Shown piece by piece: positions 19,001 to 27,200 of a DNA stretch of 64,000 nt (the first letter of the stretch is position 1; each line of letters opens with the position of its first letter). This DNA comes from CAYLLN01 sp964384375. Its GTDB lineage: Bacteria > Planctomycetota > Planctomycetia > Pirellulales > Pirellulaceae. The translations under genes were made by a program, and so were the position numbers. The notes below the pieces were generated by a model. That model saw only the letters and a program-made list of their open reading frames with translations, did not search any database and had not been told where the DNA came from. The stretch spans positions 1 to 64,000 of the forward strand of contig CAYLLN010000010.1 in assembly GCA_964384375.1 (NCBI GenBank), read 5' to 3'.

Positions 19001-19285
19001 TTACCTCGCCTTGCTTGGCTTGCCGCGGCTCGCCTTCGACTTGGTCCGCTTGTTGTCGGTGCGGAAGGCCCGTTTCGATTGTCCGACGATGCCCGCAGTC
19101 CGGCTGCCGACGCGGGCATGTTCCCCCTTGCCGGTAAACGTCCCCAGCCGCCGCTGTACGTCTTGCTCTTGAGCCGGAGCACTAGCTGCTCCAGGCATTA
19201 CGTTCGCTCCCGCTTTGGCATTCAGCGTCCGTCGCTTCACGGTCGGTTTGACAGATTGTCGGCGGGTGTTGCTCTTGGCGGCCAT
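19001..19285 (-). CDS. Small, strongly basic protein
   Basis: A 94-residue protein with about a quarter Lys/Arg and almost no acidic residues, opening AAKSNTRRQSVKPTVKRRTL and ending in a Lys/Arg/Ser-rich tail. A strong GAGGAGG ribosome-binding site eight bases before the ATG at 19285 makes it convincing as a gene. Composition suggests nucleic-acid binding or interaction with ribosomes, but no family is recognised. It converges with uvrC, with stops four bases apart. Confidence 0.7.
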   Translation of the reverse strand: MAAKSNTRRQSVKPTVKRRTLNAKAGANVMPGAASAPAQEQDVQRRLGTFTGKGEHARVGSRTAGIVGQSKRAFRTDNKRTKSKASRGKPSKAR

Positions 19286-19372
19286 GTTGTCCTCCTCACA
19301 GGCTGGGCGATGGTCGTTCTTGTCCATCGCAAGAGAGGAGCAACTGGGATGCCGCACGAGTCGGATATTGCA

Positions 19373-20005
19373 CTAAGCCAGCAGCATCCACCAAACTCGC
19401 AGACCCGCGACGGCCAGGGCAGCGCCGAGCCAGGCATTGCGCTCGTGGTTCTTTTGCCACTGCTTAAGCGACCACCCTTCCGGTGTCGGCAATGCTAATC
19501 GCGGAAGGAACCGCGGAACGCGGGCGGCATAGGTCGGCCACTGATCTGGAAAGAACCGCGTGAGAAGCTGTTCCTCGTCCCGAATGGCGAGCCAGTAAAG
19601 GACGATCATCGGCCCAATAACGAGGGCCGCGACCAGCGCGTTGCCGATCAGCGTGCAAAAGCCCGCCATCATCAGGAACGAGCCGAAGTACAGCGGATTC
19701 CGCACCAGAGCGTACGGCCCGGTCGTGATGAGCTGTTTGTATTTCCGCAGCGTGCCGGCGGCCCAGCTCCGAATCGCCAAACCCGCCAAAAGCAGCGACA
19801 GTCCCGTCGCGACATACGGATTGGCCACCGCGAGCACATCGTGCGGCTGCTGGCGAAAGATGACCGCGTGAACGGCGATGACCAGAGCGAACATCGCGAA
19901 GCTGATCGCGACGCGACGCTCGATCAAAAAAATGTGCAGGCGATTGGCGAGCGACGGGGGCGTCGCCGAATCGGCCGGCAAGCGGGCGGCAATGGGAGTA
20001 GCCAT
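19373..20005 (-). CDS. Isoprenylcysteine carboxyl methyltransferase-like integral membrane protein
   Basis: A 210-residue membrane protein with about five hydrophobic segments and the ICMT/PEMT signature near the C-terminus (GPYALVRNPLYFGSFLM, then YWLAIRDEEQLLTRFFPDQW). Bacterial members methylate small lipid-like or other substrates using S-adenosylmethionine; the substrate here is unknown. The ATG at 20005 is preferred; the longer frame upstream runs into the otsA 3-prime end and lacks features. It lies 194 bp downstream of otsA on the same strand. Confidence 0.82.
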   Translation of the reverse strand: MATPIAARLPADSATPPSLANRLHIFLIERRVAISFAMFALVIAVHAVIFRQQPHDVLAVANPYVATGLSLLLAGLAIRSWAAGTLRKYKQLITTGPYALVRNPLYFGSFLMMAGFCTLIGNALVAALVIGPMIVLYWLAIRDEEQLLTRFFPDQWPTYAARVPRFLPRLALPTPEGWSLKQWQKNHERNAWLGAALAVAGLRVWWMLLA

Positions 20006-20199
20006 GAAGCGGAACAGGTCGCTGGGTGCCGAGAAACCAGGTGCGGGGTCACGTCCGGGTCGATTGCACCAGTGGTGCGAGTGCCGCATCCTATATCGGC
20101 GATTGCAGTTTGCTGCAATCACAACTTGGCGGTAGGCCGTGTTGGGACGCGGTTTTCGCGAACCAGACGCTAGCAGCCCGACGATGGCAGCCGCTACTG

Positions 20200-21759
20200 T
20201 CACGGCTTCATGACAGCCGGCTCGCTGGCGACTCGGCCGCGAACGGCGTCGTTTGCTTGTGCATCCAGCCGAACGATTGACCCTGCATTGGCAGCCGCCA
20301 GCTTGGCGCCGTTTGACAGAATCTGCCCCGCCCAGCGGTAGATATTCTGATCGCTCACATGATGCCGCAAGCGCTGCATGCGGCGGTGCTGCTCGTCTTC
20401 GGGCATAGTCAGTGCCTGGTGCAGCGTTTCGGCGAAGGAGTCCACGTCATAGGGATTGATGTGCAAGGCGTCGTCGAGCTCGCGTGCCGCCCCCGTGAAC
20501 CGCGACAGCACAAGGGAGCCGCGGAGATCGGTGCGGGCGGCGATGAACTCCTTCGCCACCAGGTTCATTCCGTCATGAAGAGAACTTACCACACAGGCTG
20601 TCGCTAACCGGTACAAGGCAAAGACACGCTCCGGGCTGTGGTGCTCGTTGAGAAACAAGATCGGCTTCCAATCGCCGGTGGTGTGCCGCCAGTTGATCTC
20701 CTCAGCCAGCTGATCGAGCTCCTCGTTCAGCGAGCGGTACTCCTCAAGATGGACGCGGCTGGGGGCTCCCACCTGCAGCAGGTGGATTTTGCCGATCCAT
20801 TCCGGATGCAGCGTGAGCAGGCGATCGACGGCTCGGAATCGCTCGGGAATTCCCTTCGTGTAATCGACCCGATCGACGCCGACGAGAATCTGCCGCTGGC
20901 GCAGACCGAGCGAACGGCGCAGCTGCCGCGATTCTGCCGCTGCATCTGTGGGAGCTTGAGCGGCGATCGAGTCGAGGTCAATGCTGATCGGATGCGGTTG
21001 GACGAGCGTTGTGTGACCGTTGCGCGTGATCGAGAATTGCTCCGGATCGATCTTGGCCTCCAGCGCCCGATCGACCGTTTCAAGAAAATTGTTGCAGTGA
21101 TATTGAATGTGGAAGGACAAGAGGTCGTTACCGAGCAGCCCTTCGAGCAGCTCCTCCTGCCACGGACAAATGCGGACGATTTCGCGATTGGGCCAGGGAA
21201 TGTGCCAAAAGTGCATGACGACCAGATCGGGCCGCGCCTGCTTGAGCATGCGAGGGACGAGGGCAAAGTGATAGTCCTGCACGAAGACGACGGCTGGATC
21301 GCTGCCGACCTCCTCGAGCACTGCGTCGGCGAACTTCTGATTCACACTGCGATAAGTTTCCCAATGGCGCGGATCGAATCGGGGCCGCGTGTAGGCGACG
21401 TGGCACATCGGCCAGAGCGCTCCGTTCGCGATGCCGTAGTAGAAGCCCTGTTCCTCGTACTTCGTGAGCCAGACGCGGCGAAGCGTATAGCTTGGATCCT
21501 CGGGCGGCACAGCGAGCCGCGAATGCTCATCGACCGTTTCACGATCGGCATCGCCGCTGCCATGACCGACCCACACACCGCCGCATGCGCGCATCACAGG
21601 ATCGAGCGCCGTGGCCAGACCGCTCGCCGGACGCTGGCACCGAATTTCTTCCCCATGATAGACGTGGATGAACGGCTCCCGGTTGGCGACGACCACCAGT
21701 CGCACACCATCCAGGCGCGAGCGGGCGGCTTCGATGAGGCGCAATTTGTCCCACGGCAT
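20200..21759 (-). CDS. otsA: Trehalose-6-phosphate synthase (GT20)
   Basis: Transfers glucose from a nucleotide sugar to glucose-6-phosphate. The 519-residue GT20 protein shows RLVVVANREPF, GLATALDPVM, VFVQDYHFALVPRML, HFWHIPWPNREI, VGVDRVDYTKGIPER and SSLHDGMNLVAKEFIAAR in the expected order. His replaces the Arg often found before DGMN. An AAGGAG site precedes the ATG at 21759. No otsB phosphatase gene or fused phosphatase domain is present, so dephosphorylation must be done elsewhere. Related GT20 enzymes make glucosylglycerol phosphate, which cannot be excluded. It diverges from the E2-like acyltransferase gene. Confidence 0.9.
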   Translation of the reverse strand: MPWDKLRLIEAARSRLDGVRLVVVANREPFIHVYHGEEIRCQRPASGLATALDPVMRACGGVWVGHGSGDADRETVDEHSRLAVPPEDPSYTLRRVWLTKYEEQGFYYGIANGALWPMCHVAYTRPRFDPRHWETYRSVNQKFADAVLEEVGSDPAVVFVQDYHFALVPRMLKQARPDLVVMHFWHIPWPNREIVRICPWQEELLEGLLGNDLLSFHIQYHCNNFLETVDRALEAKIDPEQFSITRNGHTTLVQPHPISIDLDSIAAQAPTDAAAESRQLRRSLGLRQRQILVGVDRVDYTKGIPERFRAVDRLLTLHPEWIGKIHLLQVGAPSRVHLEEYRSLNEELDQLAEEINWRHTTGDWKPILFLNEHHSPERVFALYRLATACVVSSLHDGMNLVAKEFIAARTDLRGSLVLSRFTGAARELDDALHINPYDVDSFAETLHQALTMPEDEQHRRMQRLRHHVSDQNIYRWAGQILSNGAKLAAANAGSIVRLDAQANDAVRGRVASEPAVMKP

Positions 21760-21921
21760 GACTTGCTCCTTGCTTGGTGTGCGGAATCGCAATGAGAGTT
21801 CTAACGGTGACAGCAAAATCGACGCCGAAATGTCACAGTCTTGCCTCCGAAGCGGGAGTGAATCACGCGATGTTGGGGCATTGCTCCCCGACTCTCCGCG
21901 GAATTGCCAAGAAAGTTGCGA

Positions 21922-21951
21922 TTGACGCTTTGAAAGGAGGGGAAGTATAGA
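21922..21951 (+). promoter_or_regulatory. Sigma-70-like promoter for the E2-type acyltransferase
   Basis: TTGACG (21922-21927), an 18-bp spacer, then TATAGA (21946-21951), 24 bp before the start codon at 21976. It lies in the 216-bp divergent region shared with otsA. Confidence 0.5.
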
Positions 21952-21975
21952 GAAACGCGAGACAAGGAACGCTCC

Positions 21976-22740
21976 ATGGCCCAACATGATCGCTCACGCT
22001 GGCTATCGCTGGGTATGAACCGGGCACTCGTGCTCGACATGCTGCACTTCGCGCGGCACGTTCCCGTGTTCCCCGTCGAGATGTCGCTGGATCTCGCCAA
22101 CCTGTCGCAGCTGCGTGCGACAAGTTGTCCGCGAATTTCCTGGGCAGTGCTATTTCTCAAGGCGATGGCGCTGGTCGCGCGCGAGCGGCCGGAGTTACGA
22201 CGAGCCTATGTTCGCTGGCCGTGGCCGCATTTGGTAGAAACTTCAAATAGCGTGGCAATGGTTGCCATCGCGCGTGAGTTCCAGGGTGAGGAGCGCCTCT
22301 GTTGGGGACGATTTCTCACGCCCGAATGTGAATCTCTGGTTGACCTTCAGTGTCGCCTCGATCGCTATGCGAAGGACCCGGTCGAGAAGGCGTTTGCCAA
22401 GCAGGTTTTGCTTAGCCGCATGCCCGCATGGCTGCGGCGAATGCTGTGGGAGTGGTCGCTGAATGTTGCCGGCAGCAAACGGCATCGCCGCATGGGCACG
22501 TTCAGCATGTCCACGCTCGCCGGACAGGGTTCGCTCAATCGGGGTCATCCCTCGATCCTGACGATGAGCCTCACCTATGGGCCGCTCGATGAGGACGGAC
22601 GCATGACTGTCACGCTGCTGTGCGATCATCGCGTGCTCGATGGCGTGGCCGCGGCACGGGCGCTGAACTTGCTCCGCGATGTGCTGGGCGGCGAGATAGC
22701 CGACGAGCTGCGTGGGATGCAGATGCGGCAAGCGGCGTAG
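21976..22740 (+). CDS. Stand-alone 2-oxoacid dehydrogenase E2-type acyltransferase domain
   Basis: A 254-residue protein with the chloramphenicol-acetyltransferase/E2 catalytic fold but no lipoyl or E3-binding domain. The C-terminal active-site motif is complete: LLCDHRVLDGVAAARAL, fitting HxxxDG. Upstream are FPVEMSLDLANLSQLR and the strand TFSMSTLAG. The acyl donor and acceptor are unknown, and no other dehydrogenase complex gene is near. It could be a free acyltransferase for a small hydroxy or amino compound. Sharing an upstream region with otsA raises the possibility of a sugar-related acceptor, but that is only positional inference. Confidence 0.8.
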   Translation: MAQHDRSRWLSLGMNRALVLDMLHFARHVPVFPVEMSLDLANLSQLRATSCPRISWAVLFLKAMALVARERPELRRAYVRWPWPHLVETSNSVAMVAIAREFQGEERLCWGRFLTPECESLVDLQCRLDRYAKDPVEKAFAKQVLLSRMPAWLRRMLWEWSLNVAGSKRHRRMGTFSMSTLAGQGSLNRGHPSILTMSLTYGPLDEDGRMTVTLLCDHRVLDGVAAARALNLLRDVLGGEIADELRGMQMRQAA

Positions 22741-22741
22741 T

Positions 22742-24238
22742 CTAGCCCGTCTTCAGCCGCGACTCGACTCGCCGCAGGGCCTCTTCCAGCGAGCACTCGC
22801 CGTGACCGAGCGGCACGCGACGTCCGTTGGCCAGCCAGCCGTTCACTTTGTTTTGGGCCGAAACGACCGTGCTGTGGCTCCGGCGGCCGACCGACTGGCC
22901 GATCTCGCTCAGCGCCGCTCGCGTGTACTTGCGGGCCAGAAACATGACCAGCATTCGCGGCAGTACGACCGAGGCTGCCTTGCTAGACGATTGCAGCTGA
23001 TCGGATTCGACGCCGAACACGTCACACACCGCGGAGACGATTTCCGGCAAGCGAACCGGCCGTGCTGCCGCTTGAATCAGATCGGCCAGTGCCGATTCCG
23101 CCAGTTCCAGATCGACCGACTTCCCCAATGCCGCACTCGTCGCGGCGAGCCGGTTGATCGCACCGGAAAGCCGGCGTCCATCGCCGTCGAGATGGGCCGC
23201 GATAAATTCCACCACGTTGGCCGGAAGCTGCATCTGTTGCCGCTGGGCCAGTCGCTCGATGATTTTCAGCCGTGTTGGAGCATCGGCCGGCTCAACGCAG
23301 CAGACCAGCCCGCCGCTGAGCCGCGCGATCAGCTCCTGCCCGATCCCCCGCATTTCGACTGGCGGACGGTCGGCGGCAAACACGACCTGCTTCCCTTCGC
23401 GAACGAGCGAATCGACGGTGTGAACGAGCTCGACGACCGTCGATTGCTTGCCGGCAAAGAACTGCACGTCGTCGATGAGCAGCAGCTCGACGTCGCGATA
23501 CTTGCGGCGAAAGTTCGGTGTGCCGGAGTGGCGCAGGGCTTCGAGAAACTGATTCGTGAATTGTTCGGCAGTGAGATAAATGACACGCCGCAGTTGCTTG
23601 CTCATCCGGGCCTGCCGCCAAATCCCTTCGAGCAGATGTGTCTTGCCGCAGCCGGGCGGGCCGACGAACGTGAGCGGAGAATACTGTCCCGGCCGCGCGA
23701 TCACACCGCGAGCCGCCGAGAAAGCAACTTGATTCGCAGAACCGACGTGGAATTCGTCAAGGCTGGCAAAGGTTCGCCGCGCCGGGCGGGGTTCGTCGGC
23801 GGCTTGGATATCGTTGCTCGTTGGAACGGAGCTGCCAGTTGGAGCGGCATTGCTGAAGGGAACAATACCGCTGGTTGCGCTCGCTGCGGTGGACTCGATC
23901 GATTCGACAACGGTCGCGGTCTGGTCCGATTGCGGCAGAGATTCGACGAGCGACGGATCGAGCGAATACGCAACGCTCGTTCCCTCGCCGATCACCTCGC
24001 GGGCAGCCGCGAGCAAGCTCGCATGGAACGTCCGCCGCAGATACTCCAGGCGGAACTGCTCGGCAACGGCGACGTGAACGCCAGCACCGGCCACCGACAG
24101 CTTCACTCCGCGGCAAAGCCACAGGTCGAAGCGCTGGCGACCGACCCGAGCAGCCAGGGCGGCAGCCACGTTTTCAGCCAGGGCAGCAGCCGCGGCCGAG
24201 TCGATCTCCGTATCGCCCCTAGTCACTTCCTGAGACAT
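22742..24238 (-). CDS. dnaA: Chromosomal replication initiator DnaA with divergent DNA-binding domain
   Basis: Binds ATP and DnaA boxes and opens oriC. The 498-residue protein has domain I (about 15-85), a Ser/Thr/Ala-rich linker (90-155), AAA+ domain with Walker A GPPGCGKT (193-200), Walker B LLLIDD (252-257), and an arginine-finger region at LIARLSGG. Domain IV helix-turn-helix spans about 395-475. The usual signature GGRDHSTV reads GRRSHSTV, with Ser in place of the base-contacting Asp. The normally Arg-rich basic loop reads SSSKAASVVLPRM. It remains the best DnaA candidate because all four domains are present. Its stop is two bases from that of the convergent acyltransferase. dnaN and recF are not adjacent. 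Confidence 0.9.
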   Translation of the reverse strand: MSQEVTRGDTEIDSAAAAALAENVAAALAARVGRQRFDLWLCRGVKLSVAGAGVHVAVAEQFRLEYLRRTFHASLLAAAREVIGEGTSVAYSLDPSLVESLPQSDQTATVVESIESTAASATSGIVPFSNAAPTGSSVPTSNDIQAADEPRPARRTFASLDEFHVGSANQVAFSAARGVIARPGQYSPLTFVGPPGCGKTHLLEGIWRQARMSKQLRRVIYLTAEQFTNQFLEALRHSGTPNFRRKYRDVELLLIDDVQFFAGKQSTVVELVHTVDSLVREGKQVVFAADRPPVEMRGIGQELIARLSGGLVCCVEPADAPTRLKIIERLAQRQQMQLPANVVEFIAAHLDGDGRRLSGAINRLAATSAALGKSVDLELAESALADLIQAAARPVRLPEIVSAVCDVFGVESDQLQSSSKAASVVLPRMLVMFLARKYTRAALSEIGQSVGRRSHSTVVSAQNKVNGWLANGRRVPLGHGECSLEEALRRVESRLKTG

Positions 24239-24396
24239 CCTTCGCGCGCATTCCTAGCGCAGGCATCCTGGGAGGGTCATGCGCGGCAGCGGCCACCGAA
24301 GCGGCTGCAATCCGCGCCCGTTGCGGCTGCCGAAGCAGCGGTCGGACAAGGAGCGGAGCAGGGTTGCCCCGCGGGATTGGTCGTCAGCGGCGGGTG

Positions 24397-24424
24397 AGTA
24401 TAAGGCAGCTAGCGTCGCTGTCAA
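24397..24424 (-). promoter_or_regulatory. Sigma-70-like promoter of dnaA
   Basis: On the minus strand: TTGACA (complement of 24419-24424), a 16-bp spacer, then TATACT (complement of 24397-24402). It gives a leader of about 150 nt before the dnaA start at 24238. Confidence 0.6.
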
Positions 24425-24551
24425 ACGGTCGCGCGGCGGCGGTGGCCAGATTTCTTCATCCCCGTTTCACACGAATCTTAAACATCCGGCAAATGCCGAA
24501 TGGATTGCCAACGACGCACTCTTAAGGAACTTCGTTGCAAAGAGCGCGCGG

Positions 24552-24560
24552 TGTGGAAAA
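24552..24560 (-). promoter_or_regulatory. Single DnaA-box match
   Basis: TGTGGAAAA on the plus strand is TTTTCCACA on the minus strand and fits the consensus TTWTNCACA. It lies about 130 bp upstream of the dnaA promoter and could serve autoregulation. One nine-base match may also be chance. Confidence 0.35.
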
Positions 24561-24609
24561 TGTGTCGCAGCGAAATGGGGGGCGTCAGAATTCCGGAACA
24601 CTGCTACCG

Positions 24610-25602
24610 CTAAGTTGTTGTGCTGCCGGAGCTTGCGGCGCGGCGCAAATCCCGGACGAGGACGCTCCGGCGATCCCAGGCGACGAATCCTAAGGCTTCA
24701 TACATGGCAATCGCGGGCCAGTTGGCCGCATCGACCGCAAGCACCACGCGGTCCCGGCCGAGATTTCTCGCCACTTCGATCGCGTGTGCGGTGAGCCGCC
24801 TGCCGAGCCCGTGCCCGCGCGCCTCCGGAACGATCCCCGCATAAACAATTTCCAATTGATTCTCCCCCGGATGGTCGGCCAGGAGCAAACAGCCGATGTC
24901 GCGCTCTTCATGTTCACGCTCGTCCGATCGAACGATCAGCCAGAGCGCCGGTTGGAATTCGCCAATGGCTCGATAGCCGGCCAGCACATCCGCCGTTTCG
25001 CGCAAGCCGTCGACGAGGGGACAGTCGAGCGACCCGCGATAGGTCGCCGCGACGATCTGCACAAGCAAGTCTTTTAAGTGGTCGGAATAAGGAACGAACT
25101 TGAGTGAGTCCTGGCGAGCGGTGGGCGTAAGCTCACTGAGCTTGGCCTCGACGACCGCCGCCATATACAGCAAATCCCCAGCATGCACGTATCCCGCCGC
25201 TACAAGCGCTCTGCGCTCCTGATCGCCCTGTACCACCAGCGATTGTCCCACGAGTGACTGCGCCAAATGCGCACCTGCCGCTTGTAGTTCCGCGTGAACT
25301 TTTCTGAGCAAATCCTGCGCAAGCGATGCTGGTTCAGTGCGGTCAACAACAGCCTGTGGTTTCCACACTACCGCCACACGTCCCGGCAGCAACTGGGCCA
25401 AGGCAGCCCCGACTAGTAAGCCATCCCCTCGCGCCTCGACCAGCACGAAATCGCTCGCACGGCCTGCTCGGATCTGCTCGCGCAAGGCAGCCAGCTGCCC
25501 CACCTGTTCTTCCGGCGGCCACGCACCAGCAGCCAGGCGAAGCGCGTCCAGCCCTTGCTCGAAAGGGATGCGCCGCAAGGAGATAGGGCTGGTCTGTAAC
25601 AT
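24610..25602 (-). CDS. GNAT-family N-acetyltransferase, probably tandem domain
   Basis: A 330-residue protein. The C-terminal domain (about 175-325) is a clear GNAT fold: YAGIVPEARGHGLGRRLTA carries the acetyl-CoA pyrophosphate loop, followed by NWPAIAMYEALGF. The N-terminal half has the same length and beta/alpha rhythm but a worn loop, as in two-domain enzymes such as mycothiol synthase. The acceptor is unknown. It diverges from the PDZ-protein gene and lies upstream of dnaA on the same strand. Confidence 0.82.
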   Translation of the reverse strand: MLQTSPISLRRIPFEQGLDALRLAAGAWPPEEQVGQLAALREQIRAGRASDFVLVEARGDGLLVGAALAQLLPGRVAVVWKPQAVVDRTEPASLAQDLLRKVHAELQAAGAHLAQSLVGQSLVVQGDQERRALVAAGYVHAGDLLYMAAVVEAKLSELTPTARQDSLKFVPYSDHLKDLLVQIVAATYRGSLDCPLVDGLRETADVLAGYRAIGEFQPALWLIVRSDEREHEERDIGCLLLADHPGENQLEIVYAGIVPEARGHGLGRRLTAHAIEVARNLGRDRVVLAVDAANWPAIAMYEALGFVAWDRRSVLVRDLRRAASSGSTTT

Positions 25603-25644
25603 GGTCCGCCAGCATAGACGAATTGGCGAATTTTGGTCGATGCC

Positions 25645-25675
25645 AACGGGCCGATTGCGGTATAATCAGCCCGTT
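25645..25675 (+). promoter_or_regulatory. -10 element inside an inverted repeat, upstream of the PDZ gene
   Basis: TATAAT at 25661-25666 is framed by AACGGGC (25645-25651) and GCCCGTT (25669-25675), an inverted pair that could be an operator over the -10 box. No good -35 match is seen. It lies 70 bp before the start at 25736. Confidence 0.4.
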
Positions 25676-25735
25676 GCTGGCGAAGGACAAGGAACGCCTG
25701 CCGCCAAACCTGGAGACGCTTTGAGGAGACTTGCC

Positions 25736-27094
25736 ATGCGGCTTTTCACCCTGCTTGTTGCCGCGCTTGCGGCCTGTGCTATGTTCGATTCCGCCGTGGC
25801 TCAGACGGCCCTGGAGCGTTTCGAGAGCAAAGCCAAGGCCCCGCTTTCAGCCGTCCCTGCCGCGGAGGCCGTGACACCTGTCGTTGACGATCCTGTTGCC
25901 GGGATCAAAGACGACGGCGACAAGGCTGCACCACACGGCGCTGGAATACTTGAGGTTACGCCGGGGGGACCCGCGGACGTCGCCGGACTCATGGCTGGCG
26001 ACATCATCACGGCAATCGATGGCAAGCCAGTTCGCGGCTGGGACGATTACGACGCAGCGTTGAAGGGTGCGAAAGTCGGTACGAAGGTGCTGATGACGGT
26101 ACGTCGGGGCCTGTTGCAGCAAACGAAAACTGTTACTTTAGGTCGCCGCCCGCCGAAACTCGACAATGCGGAAGCCCCTTCCGCAGAAATCCCGCCGCCG
26201 GCAACACCACCAGCGACCGCTCCTCCTGCGGAAACGACTCCGGCGGCGGAACCACCTGCCACGGAACCAGCTGCGGAGCCTGCTCCGGTCGTGGCGCCGC
26301 CGACGCGCCCCTCCTTCACACCCCGGCCGAGCGCCACGATTGGCGACCCGCCCGCTGCGCCGTCGCTAGGACCGGCAGCTGAGCCGGCAATTCCCGCGAC
26401 GCCCGCTGCAGCCGATCCCGATCTGTCGCTTGGCCCGGCCCGCACGGAAACCACCGAACCTGCCGCCACCGCGCCATCGCTCGATCCGCTTGCCACAACG
26501 CCGGCAGCGCCGGAACCAGTGATACCGGCGCTCGGTACGGGCAAAGCGACGCTCGGTGTTTCCGTCGTGCCGCTCACCCCTGAAACCCGCGCGCAATACG
26601 ACATTCGTACGACGGCACGTCAGGGAGCGGTGATTCACTCGGTCCGTCCCGGCTCGCCGGCTGATCTGGCCGGTCTGCCGATCGGCGGCGTGATTGTGAC
26701 GATCGACGGCAAGGTCGTGAAATCGTCCGACGATCTGGCGGCGACGATCTCCGCCGCTCGCCCCGGCCAGGAAGTCGAGCTCCGGATCATGACTGACGGC
26801 GACAACATGGACACGAAGTCGGTCCGCCTTGCACCCGCTGCAGCAACGGCCATCGTTCCCACGTTTCCACGCACGATTCCCGATGCCGGTGGCTCGAACC
26901 TGCGCAAGTTTGAGGAGATGGCCGGCAACCTCGAAACCGACGTTCCGCTCGGCTCGACGATCGCCGACCCCAGCCGCGTGGCCAAGCTCGTCGAAGAGAT
27001 GCAGAAGATACGGGCTCAACTGACCGCGATGGAAGAACGGATCAAGCTGCTCGAAGCCAAACTCGGCGGCGGCGCTCCAGCCGTGAATCCCTAG
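25736..27094 (+). CDS. Exported double-PDZ domain protein
   Basis: A 452-residue envelope protein. The N-terminus could be a type I signal (cleavage near AVAQ) or a lipoprotein signal (LAAC, Cys14). PDZ 1 spans about 57-137 (VTPGGPADVAGLMAGDII, then IDGKPVRGWDDYDAAL). A Pro/Ala/Thr-rich linker follows (about 140-265). PDZ 2 spans about 268-370 (SVRPGSPADLAGLPIGGVI). A short helical coiled coil lies at about 425-448. No protease domain is present, so it is more likely a scaffold or peptide-binding partner than a DegP-type enzyme. A GAGGAG site precedes the ATG. The stop codon overlaps the first base of a palindromic repeat. Confidence 0.85.
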   Translation: MRLFTLLVAALAACAMFDSAVAQTALERFESKAKAPLSAVPAAEAVTPVVDDPVAGIKDDGDKAAPHGAGILEVTPGGPADVAGLMAGDIITAIDGKPVRGWDDYDAALKGAKVGTKVLMTVRRGLLQQTKTVTLGRRPPKLDNAEAPSAEIPPPATPPATAPPAETTPAAEPPATEPAAEPAPVVAPPTRPSFTPRPSATIGDPPAAPSLGPAAEPAIPATPAAADPDLSLGPARTETTEPAATAPSLDPLATTPAAPEPVIPALGTGKATLGVSVVPLTPETRAQYDIRTTARQGAVIHSVRPGSPADLAGLPIGGVIVTIDGKVVKSSDDLAATISAARPGQEVELRIMTDGDNMDTKSVRLAPAAATAIVPTFPRTIPDAGGSNLRKFEEMAGNLETDVPLGSTIADPSRVAKLVEEMQKIRAQLTAMEERIKLLEAKLGGGAPAVNP

Positions 27095-27167
27095 TAGGTC
27101 CCGCCGGCCCGGCGGGACTGTGCTCGCTGACTACCTCCCGCTCGTTCCCACGCTCTGCGTGGGAACG
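27094..27167. repeat. Two boundary repeats after the PDZ gene
   Basis: A GTAGGTCCCGCC palindrome (arms 27096-27105 and 27111-27118) starts on the last base of the PDZ gene stop codon. It is followed by CGTTCCCACGC / GCGTGGGAACG (27143-27153, 27157-27167), a perfect 11-bp stem with a TCT loop. Either could act as a terminator structure, but no T-run is present. Confidence 0.8.
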
Positions 27168-27200
27168 CACGTCTCGCCGCTCCGCGGCGCATCGCACGCT

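Larger units (their letters stand above)
24239..24609. other. dnaA upstream region
   Basis: A 371-bp spacer between dnaA and the GNAT gene, both on the minus strand. It contains a promoter for dnaA (24397-24424) and one perfect DnaA-box match (24552-24560). The stretch 24465-24540 is more A/T-rich than its surroundings. I see no box cluster, so an origin is not claimed. Confidence 0.55.

Noticed and set aside
22712..24397. 561-residue plus-strand frame opposite dnaA
   Set aside because: DnaA motifs on the minus strand are unambiguous; this product has none.
24239..24609. Replication origin
   Set aside because: Only one DnaA-box match and no clear unwinding element; skew could not be computed.
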